This document shows positions 38,390-45,634 of a stretch of DNA of 55,698 bases, piece by piece. A program made the translations under genes and the position numbers. The first letter of the stretch is position 1, and each line of letters begins with the position of its first letter. A model generated the notes under the pieces. That model was not told where the DNA came from. It worked only from the letters and a program-made list of their open reading frames with translations, and did not search any database. Source of the stretch: a virus; the IMG/VR virus record IMGVR_UViG_3300009706_000010, positions 1 through 55,698 of that record; one strand, 5' to 3'.

Positions 38390-38816
38390 ATTCACGAGAA
38401 CGGCCTGCTCGTGTCCGGCCTGCGTTGAATGCTGCCAGCGGCAGCCCGGGCCACTGGCGCCGGGCGACATGGAGAAAATCGCGGAGTGGGTAGGGCAGCC
38501 GGTAAACGAGGTCATGCAATACTTTTGGGCATCGCCCGGTGCGCTCGTGCAGGATGTCGAGACGGGACGGCGCCGGATGATTCCAACGATCACGCCGAAG
38601 ATAGAGGCCCATGGCTGCACGTTCCTTGTCGATAACCGCTGCGTGATTCATCCTGTCGCGCCGTTCGGCTGTTCGAAGTTCGACACGCACCAGCGCCCGG
38701 CAGAGTATGTCCCACGGGCAGCCTTCCTGTATCGGAGCATCGAGGACAGCGACGTGTATGCACGGCAGCGGGGCATGCTGCCACCTGCTACGAGTTGGAA
38801 ACCGAGAGGGCGGTAA
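38382..38816 (+). CDS. YkgJ-type cysteine-cluster protein
   Basis: A 144-residue protein with CSCPACVECC near the N-terminus and GCTFLVDNRCVIHPVAPFGCS later, the CxxCxxCC plus C...C...P..C pattern of YkgJ-like Fe/Zn-cluster proteins. Known relatives bind metal; the biochemical role is unclear. It lies in the ATPase operon. Confidence 0.8.
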   Translation: MTEFTRTACSCPACVECCQRQPGPLAPGDMEKIAEWVGQPVNEVMQYFWASPGALVQDVETGRRRMIPTITPKIEAHGCTFLVDNRCVIHPVAPFGCSKFDTHQRPAEYVPRAAFLYRSIEDSDVYARQRGMLPPATSWKPRGR

Positions 38817-38870
38817 AATAGTTGAAAATAGTTATTGACTTCCACGTAGATTGATATTATCATTCTGGAC
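38813..38870 (+). promoter_or_regulatory. Early promoter-operator 8 (leaderless)
   Basis: Two AAAATAGTT blocks, TTGACT at 38835, 17-base spacer, TATCAT at 38858 within TGATA-T-TATCA, ATG 7 bases later. Confidence 0.9.
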
Positions 38871-39146
38871 ATGGACAAGGCAACGACTTTCGAAACGATG
38901 ACGCTCACAGTAACCGCGCTGATGGTCATGGGCCTGGACGATATCGGTCGCGTTCCTGATGTCGCCCGGCGGCGCGATGGTAGTAAGGTCATTTGCACTG
39001 GCGAGCGGAGCGATCTGCTCTATATCGTGCAAGAACTGAACGATCGGGCCACTGAGGGTGACGGCGGATACGGTGAAACGGCAAGGGATAAAGCGGTCTG
39101 CCGACGGGCCGTTAAGGCGGCGGCGCGGCAGGGCTTCCACCTCTAA
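38871..39146 (+). CDS. Early hypothetical protein
   Basis: A 91-residue protein from a leaderless ATG (MDKATTFETMTLTVTALMVMGLDDIG...). The C-terminal part is basic and helical (TARDKAVCRRAVKAAARQGFHL). No family recognised. Directly after its stop ATTTCAA/TTGAAAT forms a small hairpin that overlaps the A-rich element of promoter 9. Confidence 0.65.
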   Translation: MDKATTFETMTLTVTALMVMGLDDIGRVPDVARRRDGSKVICTGERSDLLYIVQELNDRATEGDGGYGETARDKAVCRRAVKAAARQGFHL

Positions 39147-39158
39147 TTTCAACGCGCT

Positions 39159-39205
39159 TGAAATAGTTCTTGACACCGGCGAAGTTTGATATTATCATTC
39201 TGGAT
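39159..39205 (+). promoter_or_regulatory. Early promoter-operator 9 (leaderless)
   Basis: GAAATAG, TTGACA at 39170, 17-base spacer, TATCAT at 39193 within TGATA-T-TATCA, ATG 7 bases later. Confidence 0.9.
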
Positions 39206-39895
39206 ATGGAGATGACGACGGCAACCGCGAAGCAGGAGGCGACCATGACAACGAAGAAAATCACGAAGGCGACACTGAAATCCTTTGTCAAGCGTAACCG
39301 CGAGAATCTGAGGATTCTGGTGTCGAGTCGATTCGATAGCATGACGGACGGGGTTCGCGCCACTGGCGATTCGACGTTCGAGGATGTCACGCCAACGTCA
39401 TACGATGTCGAGGGAACGACACTCGGGATCGAAGGGCTCTGGCTGGTCGGCGGTTCGCGGAATTACTTCTCGGCCTTCGAGGGCGACACGCACACCGGCA
39501 TCCGGGTTTCTAACTGCTGCGGCTCCGTCACGGTCGCGATTCGGAAGTCGGGCGGCGCGGAACTGGAAATTCAACCGGAGCATGTCGCGCCTGATGTCCC
39601 GGCGGGAGTTCAGCCGGAGCCCGACAGCCAAGTGTGCGCGAGGGTTGGAGGGTTAGAATTCACTCGGCGCGAGCTTTCCGACTTGTTCGACACCGTCGCG
39701 CCACAGACGAACTGGAAGCAGCGCATCGACACGACGGTGACACGGGATCTGTCGGATAGTCGGCTGGTTGGTCTTCGGGAAGCGATCATCTTCTACACGG
39801 GTTCGGTCCCCACTATTTCGCTGAGCTTCAGGGACGACGGGACGACGGCGTATCGGGTGCAAGCTGACGGCTACTATCAGGCGATCGGCGCCTGA
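39206..39895 (+). CDS. Early two-part hypothetical protein
   Basis: A 229-residue protein opening MEMTTATAKQEAT; a second start at 39245 (MTTKKITKATLKSFV) has AGGAGG in front. TLKSFVKRNRENLRILVSSRFDSMTDGV resembles N-terminal segments of phage helix-rich LPD-like proteins. The rest is beta-rich. The C-terminal half repeats the theme of small early domains. No confident family. Confidence 0.68.
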   Translation: MEMTTATAKQEATMTTKKITKATLKSFVKRNRENLRILVSSRFDSMTDGVRATGDSTFEDVTPTSYDVEGTTLGIEGLWLVGGSRNYFSAFEGDTHTGIRVSNCCGSVTVAIRKSGGAELEIQPEHVAPDVPAGVQPEPDSQVCARVGGLEFTRRELSDLFDTVAPQTNWKQRIDTTVTRDLSDSRLVGLREAIIFYTGSVPTISLSFRDDGTTAYRVQADGYYQAIGA

Positions 39896-39938
39896 AAATA
39901 ACCCTTGACATCCACGCAGATTTTGGTAATATCAAATC
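39893..39938 (+). promoter_or_regulatory. Early promoter 10 (class II, leaderless)
   Basis: GAAAATAA, TTGACA at 39905, 16-base spacer, TAATAT at 39927 within TGGTA-A-TATCA, and ATG 6 bases after the -10. Confidence 0.85.
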
Positions 39939-40271
39939 ATGAATAAGACGACGACAGAACAGCACGACGATTTCCGCGATGTCCCGCATGTCGCGAGTGT
40001 CATCCTTCATCAACTCGGCGGTCGGCGCTTCCGGAGGATGACCGGCGCGAAAACCTTCGTCGGGCAACAGAATGACGACGGGACCGGCTGGCTGCGCTTC
40101 CGGCTCCCGAAGCCACGGTGCATCATTCAGGTCACGCTTACGGCCATGGATACCTACATCGTGAGGAGGCTGGCGCTGAACGGACAGGAACGGAAGGTCT
40201 GCGAAGATGTCTACGCGGACAATCTCGAAGCGGTTTTCACCGGCATGACCGGACTTTACACGAGGCTTTAA
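39939..40271 (+). CDS. Early hypothetical protein before DUF1257 gene
   Basis: A 110-residue protein (MNKTTTEQHDDFRDVPHVASVILHQLGG...), leaderless at promoter 10. The beta-rich middle (KTFVGQQNDDGTGWLRFRLPKP) and conserved-looking end suggest a small soluble enzyme-like fold, but no motif is recognised. It is the first gene of the DUF1257-DUF2997 operon. Confidence 0.68.
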   Translation: MNKTTTEQHDDFRDVPHVASVILHQLGGRRFRRMTGAKTFVGQQNDDGTGWLRFRLPKPRCIIQVTLTAMDTYIVRRLALNGQERKVCEDVYADNLEAVFTGMTGLYTRL

Positions 40272-40273
40272 CC

Positions 40274-40726
40274 ATGTCACACGTAGCAGCGGTATCACTC
40301 TACGTCACGGACCTCGATGCGCTCGAAGCGGTCGCGGACCGTCTCGGCTTCAAACTGATGCGCGGCCAGAAAACTTGGGCGTGGTATGGCCGGGCGGTCG
40401 GTGAGAGCGAAGCGGCGGCACAGGGCCACTCGGCGAAGGACTTCGGCAAGGGCGTTCACGCGCTTCGACTGAAGGATCACGGTCCCGGCGATTACGAGAT
40501 CGGTCTGGTGGCCCGGCTGGACGGCAAGCCGGGGTTCGAACTGCTCCACGACTCATGGGGTATGCACGGGCGGAAGCTGACGGCTGCCGCTGGTGCCGGG
40601 CTCGGGACGCTCAAACGCGAACTGGCGGCGGAGGTATCCACGCGGATCTTGCAGCGACAGGGCTATCGAGTCTCACGGATTATTCAGCCGGACGGCGGCA
40701 TCAAACTTCGAGGTGCACGAGCATGA
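40274..40726 (+). CDS. DUF1257 (Ycf35-like) protein
   Basis: A 150-residue protein starting MSHVAAVSLYVTDLDALEAVADRLGFKL, with YEIGLVARLDGKPGFELLHDSWG and the C-terminal GYRVSRIIQPDGGIKLRG, matching DUF1257, whose plastid and cyanobacterial members are called Ycf35. Molecular function is not established. It is followed by DUF2997 and belongs with the Ycf46-like ATPase encoded upstream, an association known from cyanobacteria and other bacteria. Confidence 0.85.
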   Translation: MSHVAAVSLYVTDLDALEAVADRLGFKLMRGQKTWAWYGRAVGESEAAAQGHSAKDFGKGVHALRLKDHGPGDYEIGLVARLDGKPGFELLHDSWGMHGRKLTAAAGAGLGTLKRELAAEVSTRILQRQGYRVSRIIQPDGGIKLRGARA

Positions 40727-40908
40727 AGGAAATCACCGTCAACATTTCGGAAGCTGGCGATGTGGAGGTATCCACGAAGGGGTTCGCTGGCAAAGCCTGT
40801 CAGGACGCCACGAAGCAGCTAGAGGCGGCGCTAGGCGCCACGACAGCGGACACGCCGACTGCTGAGATGATGAAGCGCAACACGGCTCACCTGAGGGCAG
40901 GACAGTGA
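40723..40908 (+). CDS. DUF2997 protein
   Basis: A 61-residue protein, MKEITVNISEAGDVEVSTKGFAGKACQDATKQLEAALG, which is the DUF2997 pattern: a small beta-alpha protein nearly always next to DUF1257 and a Ycf46-like ATPase. It overlaps the neighbours by 4 bases on both sides. Function unknown; a complex with DUF1257 is plausible. Confidence 0.87.
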   Translation: MKEITVNISEAGDVEVSTKGFAGKACQDATKQLEAALGATTADTPTAEMMKRNTAHLRAGQ

Positions 40909-41165
40909 CCCACGATGTCATCATCTCGCCCACCGGTGAGATCAGCTTCATTTATGCCGATGGGCTGGCGGCGCTGGTGGATGCGGGAGAAGGGACGATC
41001 ACCCGGGCGAGCCACGTCGAACCGGCTTCGGCGTATGGGCTGTCTGGCACCGGATGGGTGGCCGATATGGCGCCAAGCGCGGGGCCGCTGCTAGGGCCGT
41101 TCGAGACACGCGGGGAAGCGCTCACCGCTGAGGTCGCATGGCTTCAAGAGAATCGGGGGCTCTGA
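40905..41165 (+). CDS. Conserved small phage protein (RASHVEP family)
   Basis: An 86-residue protein (GTG start). The central RASHVEP, WVADMAPSAGPLLGPFETRGEALTAEVAWL is a recurrent motif set in small phage proteins, often near DUF2997. It appears to be a single alpha/beta domain; no activity is known. Confidence 0.72.
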   Translation: MTHDVIISPTGEISFIYADGLAALVDAGEGTITRASHVEPASAYGLSGTGWVADMAPSAGPLLGPFETRGEALTAEVAWLQENRGL

Positions 41166-41557
41166 TGGCAACAGGTCAAAAACTGTCACCTTCCGCGTTG
41201 CGGGAGAGGCGATTGCGCCGGGAACGGTTTGCCACGCTCTCCGCAGACAACCGGAGGCTGGTCACGGAAAGCGATGGTTGGCGGGAGAAACACGCAGTCG
41301 CTGTTCGATCGCTCACGGAGGTCGCGAAGGAAGCGAGTGAGGGCCAGATGGAAATCTTACGGCTCCGGGCCTTGCTTGGCACAGCCGGGGATGCGATACG
41401 GATCGGGTTGCGGAAGGACTTCGCGGCGCTCGTATCGGATGGGCTGGCGGCGCGGACTGCGGAGCAGCACGGCGATTTCCCTTGGTGCGATGACTGCAAG
41501 AGTTACCATCACTCGGATAATCCAACCTGCGTCACTTGGCACCCGCTGAAAAAATAG
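41165..41557 (+). CDS. Coiled-coil protein with C-terminal zinc-like motif
   Basis: A 130-residue protein. Basic helical N-terminus (SALRERRLRRERFATLSADNRRLVTES), a coiled-coil centre, and PWCDDCKSYHHSDNPTC at the end that could bind zinc. It ends on the TAG of the A-rich element of promoter 11. Function unknown. Confidence 0.65.
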   Translation: MATGQKLSPSALRERRLRRERFATLSADNRRLVTESDGWREKHAVAVRSLTEVAKEASEGQMEILRLRALLGTAGDAIRIGLRKDFAALVSDGLAARTAEQHGDFPWCDDCKSYHHSDNPTCVTWHPLKK

Positions 41558-41598
41558 TTCTTGACACCGGCTGTCAATTTGATACCATCAATAAATCG
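41549..41598 (+). promoter_or_regulatory. Early promoter 11 (divergent copy)
   Basis: AAAAAATAG, TTGACA at 41561, 16-base spacer, TACCAT at 41583 within TGATA-C-CATCA, a half-broken palindrome. The first ATG is 10 bases after the -10 and opens an 8-codon mini-ORF rather than the gene. Confidence 0.72.
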
Positions 41599-41625
41599 AT
41601 GCGGCAATCACGCCGCGAGGGCTAA
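41599..41625 (+). CDS. Leader peptide mini-ORF
   Basis: ATG at 41599 encodes MRQSRREG and stops at TAA whose last base starts the next gene (TAATG). A small hairpin (GCGGC-aatcac-GCCGC) lies within it. It may couple or modulate translation of the downstream gene. Coding function is unproven. Confidence 0.4.
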   Translation: MRQSRREG

Positions 41626-42545
41626 TGAAGATGACGACGACAAACGCAGCGGAGCAGGGGAACCTTATCGCGACCAAAACGATTTGCCTGTGTTTGGAGC
41701 GCGGGAAGTTCGGGAACAGCAAAAAGGCGGGGCTGAGCGCGGTCACGGTGCGAGCGGACAAGACTCGGCTTCGGATGTCGAAGCAGTTGATTGATTCGCC
41801 GGAACTGACGAATATTTCGAAACTGGACACGGAGGTATCGATCTACCTCTCGGCGCTGGCGTCACCGTCACTGATGAAGGGCGGTATCTACATGGTGCCG
41901 ATCGCCGGGGTATCGGCGCTAGAGGCGGCGTTGAAGGGCTTCCAGACTCGGCGGCAAGCCTTGGTGGAAATCGCGGTGGAGAAATTCGACCAACGGGTGC
42001 AGGAAACGATCGAGCCACTCGGCGATGTCTACGACGCCAGCGACTACCCCACGGCTGAGGCGTTCAGGGACACCTTCAAGTTCTCTTGGCGCTATGTCAC
42101 CTTTGACACGCCGCAGCGCTTGAAGGCGATTAGCTCGGAACTGTTCGAGTCGGAGCGGGAGAAACACGCCGCGCACTTGTCGTCGGTCGCTGACTCCTGC
42201 CGGGATGCGATGCGAACCGGGCTCGCGGATCTGGTCAAGCATCTGGTGGACAAGCTGACGCCGGGCGCGGACGGCAAAAAGAAGGTGTTCAGCAAGTCGG
42301 CGGTGGAAAGCATGAACGAGTTTCTTGCGTCCTTCGACATGCGGAACGTGACTGAGGACAGCGAACTGTCGGCGCTGGTCGTCAGGGCTCGGGCGGCAAT
42401 CTCCGGGGTGGATGCGCCTATGCTTCGGACGAACGACGAAGTTCGGACGACGGTCTTGGATCAGTTCTCGGGGCTGGCGGATTCGCTCGAAGTCTTGACG
42501 GCGCAACGCGGCGATCGGAAAATCGAATTCGAGACGGAGGACTGA
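41625..42545 (+). CDS. Early protein of recombination/ATPase region (possible DUF3150-like)
   Basis: A 306-residue helical protein. It opens MKMTTTNAAEQGN, the shared N-terminal pattern, here with no later SD-start, showing that the pattern is translated. FQTRRQALVEIAVEKFDQRVQE, YPTAEAFRDTFKFSWRYVTFDTP and LVKHLVDKLTPGADGKKKVFSKSAVESMNEFLASF resemble phage DUF3150-type proteins that accompany AAA+ ATPases; this is by eye. The tail is DRKIEFETED, like that of the ATPase. Confidence 0.72.
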   Translation: MKMTTTNAAEQGNLIATKTICLCLERGKFGNSKKAGLSAVTVRADKTRLRMSKQLIDSPELTNISKLDTEVSIYLSALASPSLMKGGIYMVPIAGVSALEAALKGFQTRRQALVEIAVEKFDQRVQETIEPLGDVYDASDYPTAEAFRDTFKFSWRYVTFDTPQRLKAISSELFESEREKHAAHLSSVADSCRDAMRTGLADLVKHLVDKLTPGADGKKKVFSKSAVESMNEFLASFDMRNVTEDSELSALVVRARAAISGVDAPMLRTNDEVRTTVLDQFSGLADSLEVLTAQRGDRKIEFETED

Positions 42546-42550
42546 CACGA

Positions 42551-42886
42551 ATGGTCTGGCACTACGGCCACGGAGGGACCCGGGCCTGCGGAGAGGAGAC
42601 GGGGTTCGAAACGACGAACCCGGTCAACGTCACTTGCGCTGCCTGCAAGCCACTGATGGTGCAGGAAACAGCGCTGGACATCCAGCGGAGGCTCCGGACG
42701 GATTTACTTCACTCGTATGGGACGGTTCGGGCGAGCGATCTGGCGGTGGCCTTGACATATGAGTTGGGGAACATCCTCGCGAAATCGTGCCCGACGCCTG
42801 AGCGAGCTCACGGAGCGGTCGATCGAATCGCTTGCACACTGAAAGAACAAATCGATACATTCGGAGTTGGAGGCTCCCATCCATGA
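42551..42886 (+). CDS. Early hypothetical protein
   Basis: A 111-residue protein with a possible zinc site (ACGEETG, CAACKPL) and a helical remainder (IQRRLRTDLLHSYGTVRASDLAVALTYELG). The start has GGAGGAC upstream. No family recognised. Confidence 0.62.
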   Translation: MVWHYGHGGTRACGEETGFETTNPVNVTCAACKPLMVQETALDIQRRLRTDLLHSYGTVRASDLAVALTYELGNILAKSCPTPERAHGAVDRIACTLKEQIDTFGVGGSHP

Positions 42887-43131
42887 AGACGAACGCAACG
42901 GCGCCGAAGCGCCCACCGAAACGCACTGGCGGTATGCCGGGCGTCGAAACCATCTTCCCTCGCAAGGTCCGGAAGTCGCTGAGCTTCACGGCCACGCCGA
43001 GAGTGCGGAAGCTGCTGGCAGCCGCGCAGAAGAAAAACAAGCTGAGTCGCAGTGACACGCTCGGGCTACTGGTCACGGCGTTTGCGGCTCAGATTCCGGC
43101 GGCGCTCAAGGCGCACGTCATTGAGGAGTAA
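42883..43131 (+). CDS. Basic ribbon-helix-helix-like protein
   Basis: An 82-residue basic protein. KSLSFTATPRVRKLLAAAQKKNKLSRSDTLGLLVTAF looks like a strand followed by two helices, as in ribbon-helix-helix DNA-binding proteins. The last codons (IEE) provide the GAGGAG SD for the next gene. A possible regulator of the recombination operon. Confidence 0.65.
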   Translation: MKTNATAPKRPPKRTGGMPGVETIFPRKVRKSLSFTATPRVRKLLAAAQKKNKLSRSDTLGLLVTAFAAQIPAALKAHVIEE

Positions 43132-43135
43132 AGCT

Positions 43136-44293
43136 GTGTCAAGTGAACTGGCGCGGGTAGGCGGCAGCGACCCTGTTGGCCTTGTCCGACCACCAGAGGA
43201 AACCTTGTCGTCGGCTGGAGCGGCGGCAACGGCGCTGATGGGCATCATCAGTAAGAAGCCGAAGAAACTCATGTTCAACGGAGAGCAGTATCTTGAGGTG
43301 GACGATTGGGAAACCATCGGCGCCTTCCACGGATGCACGGCTGATGTCGTGTGGTCGAGGGAAATCACGCTTGAGATTGCGGACAAGGACGGGAACGCGA
43401 TTCGAGGGTGGGAAGCACGGGCGGTCTTACTCGACCGGACGGGCCGCGAATTGACCCACGCCGATGCCATGTGCCTGAGCGATGAAGCCAAGTGGAGCGA
43501 GCGCCCAAAGTATGCGTGGGTCTATGTCCTGAAGGACGGCACGACGAGCGAGGAGGACCCGGGCGCTGCGAATATCGAATGGGTGCCGAACCCGAACAAG
43601 CCGGATGGCGTCATGCCGAAAAAAGTGCGGCAGCTTGTCGGCTCGGAGGCTCCACCGGAGTTCCAAATGCGTTCCATGGCGCAGACACGGGCGGTCGCGA
43701 AGGCGCACAGCAACGTCTTCCGATGGGTGGCTCGGCTCGCTGGATGCGCCGGGACACCGGCGGATGAATTGCCGGACATCGAAACCGTGGACCGGGAGAC
43801 GGGAGAGGTCACGACAAAGGCACCGGCGGCTGCTCGGCCTGCCGCTGCTCGGCCTGCGGCGCAACCAGCGAAGCAATGCCCTGAGGTTCGCGATGGTCAA
43901 CAGTGCAGAAGGGTAGAGGGCCACACGAAGACGGAGCATGTTTTCGATAAGGTGGCAGACACAGCGGTGCCTCCACCAGCGGTGCCTCCACCAGCGGCTC
44001 CGGCTCATACGGTGGCGCAGCCTCCGGTCACGGTCAAGGACATCACGAGCCGAAGCGGAACGAAGGCCGGGAAGCCGTGGACAGTCTGGACGGTTGTCTT
44101 TTCAGACAAGGTGCAGACCGTCGGGCCTGATGCTCAGACAACAGACCGGGCCGGGACGTTCTCGGAAACGATCGCCGGGGCAGCCGACAATGCCCGGGCG
44201 GCTGGCGTGAACTGCTATCCGAAGATCACCTCGGAGAAGAACGGACGCGGGTATGTTGACCACAACATAACCGCGCTTCCGACGGATAGCTAA
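43136..44293 (+). CDS. Putative phage recombination/annealing-type protein
   Basis: A 385-residue protein from a GTG. The N-terminal domain contains KKLMFNGEQYLEVDDWETIGAFHG and RSMAQTRAVAKAHSNVFRWVARLAG, motifs recurrent in proteins encoded next to phage RecB-like nucleases. A Pro/Ala-rich linker (AAARPAAARPAAQPA, PPPAVPPPAAPA) follows a small Cys motif, and the C-terminal ~90 residues (VTVKDITSRSGTKAGKPWTV...) look like an OB-fold. Single-strand DNA binding or annealing is inferred. Confidence 0.65.
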   Translation: MSSELARVGGSDPVGLVRPPEETLSSAGAAATALMGIISKKPKKLMFNGEQYLEVDDWETIGAFHGCTADVVWSREITLEIADKDGNAIRGWEARAVLLDRTGRELTHADAMCLSDEAKWSERPKYAWVYVLKDGTTSEEDPGAANIEWVPNPNKPDGVMPKKVRQLVGSEAPPEFQMRSMAQTRAVAKAHSNVFRWVARLAGCAGTPADELPDIETVDRETGEVTTKAPAAARPAAARPAAQPAKQCPEVRDGQQCRRVEGHTKTEHVFDKVADTAVPPPAVPPPAAPAHTVAQPPVTVKDITSRSGTKAGKPWTVWTVVFSDKVQTVGPDAQTTDRAGTFSETIAGAADNARAAGVNCYPKITSEKNGRGYVDHNITALPTDS

Positions 44294-44877
44294 TGCTCGG
44301 AGTGACCCGCACTCTAGTCGCAGCAGGCCGGATTGAAGGCCGGTTCTTCTCGGAGGAAGCGGCGGAGCGCGGGTCACGACTGCATGCCTACACGGATGAC
44401 ATCGACACGGGGCGCGAACTGCGAGGGATGCCGAACGACTGGTGGGGATACATCGAGGCGTATCAAACCTTCCTCGCTGTTGTCCGGCCCGTCTACGGCG
44501 AGCCGGACTGGTGGGCTACGATTCTGAACGTCACGCCGGGGTATGGGAGAATTGCGACGGACCCGGGCGCCACGAGTTGTATCGAGCGATTCGTTCAGTC
44601 GGAGGCGCTGAACCTGCGAGGGAGGATTGACAGGATTTGCAAGCGGATGTTCACGAGCCCGGCGATTCTGGACTTCAAGTTCGGCGCTGAGCAGGAGTGG
44701 CACGGCGAGCAACTCGCACTCTACAACCGCATCTGTCCGGTCGGCGCTCGATGGGCGGTGTATTTCAGGAAGGACGGAACCTACAGGGTCAAGCAGTATC
44801 GAGGTATGACGGACGATGCACGAGCGATGGCGGATCTGGCGAAGGTGCGGAAACAGGAGATGACGAACAATGGCTGA
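44293..44877 (+). CDS. RecB/Cas4-type PD-(D/E)XK exonuclease
   Basis: A 194-residue nuclease. RLHAY (His31), LRGRIDRI (Asp113), AILDFKFG (Asp127, Lys129) and GEQLALYNR (Gln140) are the ordered motifs of RecB/Cas4-like exonucleases. It probably resects ends for recombination with the upstream annealing-type protein. Start and stop are coupled (TAATG). Confidence 0.85.
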   Translation: MLGVTRTLVAAGRIEGRFFSEEAAERGSRLHAYTDDIDTGRELRGMPNDWWGYIEAYQTFLAVVRPVYGEPDWWATILNVTPGYGRIATDPGATSCIERFVQSEALNLRGRIDRICKRMFTSPAILDFKFGAEQEWHGEQLALYNRICPVGARWAVYFRKDGTYRVKQYRGMTDDARAMADLAKVRKQEMTNNG

Positions 44878-45634
44878 ATCGGTTTCACTTGCAAAATTTG
44901 AATCTGACCCGGAGGACGGGCAGACGATCGAGGCGGCGAACACTCCGATCGTGTCGGCGGAGGACTACGAACGCGGATGGGCGATCGAACATGCGCTGGC
45001 AGCGCTCGAAGATCAGATCACGAAGCACTATCAAGGGACGAAGGACAGCCTGAACGCTCTGGTCGCGGCGTTCAGGGAGATGGCGAACGGGGATCTGGTC
45101 CCGATCAGGGAAGCGCGGAAGCTGCTCCGGGCGAATCTCGGGGCGTGGAAGGACGCAGCGGACGCAGCGGACGCACTGGAGACGGCGCGTGTGGAGGCGG
45201 AAGCGGCGGAGGTGCAGCGGCAGCTTCACGAGAGCACGGTGGCAGCGGTGGAAGCTATCGCTGCGGCTGAGCCGGACCCGATCGTGTCGGAGGCATTCAA
45301 GCAGGAGGCGGTGGCAATCGCAGCAGCACCGGCGGCGCGACGGGCCACGGCTGCTGTCACGAGCGCACCGAAGATCGCAGGCGGCGGGTTCCGGCTCGAA
45401 TGGTCGGCGGAGATCGTCGATGTGAAAAGCCTGATCCGTGCATGGCTCAACGGTAAGTGTTTCCTCGATGAAGGCGGGTTGATTGAAGGGCTGCAACCTC
45501 AGATGAACGCGCAGGCCGACACGCTGAAGAACAATCTCCCGCAGGCATTCCCGGGGACGGCGGTGCATTCCAAGAACGTACCGGTCACGCGGCGCCGGGC
45601 TCGCAAGGCGGCTCCGAAGGCGGCAAAAGCGTGA
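44870..45634 (+). CDS. Helical DNA-metabolism accessory protein
   Basis: A 254-residue protein: a long coiled-coil region (residues about 30-125, rich in Ala/Glu), then FRLEWSAEIVDVKSLIRAWLNG and a strongly basic end (TRRRARKAAPKAAKA). It lies between nuclease and primase-helicase, as similar helical proteins do in other phages. A DNA-binding or recombination accessory role is inferred. Confidence 0.65.
   Translation: MAESVSLAKFESDPEDGQTIEAANTPIVSAEDYERGWAIEHALAALEDQITKHYQGTKDSLNALVAAFREMANGDLVPIREARKLLRANLGAWKDAADAADALETARVEAEAAEVQRQLHESTVAAVEAIAAAEPDPIVSEAFKQEAVAIAAAPAARRATAAVTSAPKIAGGGFRLEWSAEIVDVKSLIRAWLNGKCFLDEGGLIEGLQPQMNAQADTLKNNLPQAFPGTAVHSKNVPVTRRRARKAAPKAAKA

Noticed and set aside
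36262-42545. CobS/CobT cobaltochelatase-like chelatase module
   Set aside because: The ATPase is Ycf46-like, not MoxR/CobS-like, and no VWA-domain (CobT-like) protein is visible.
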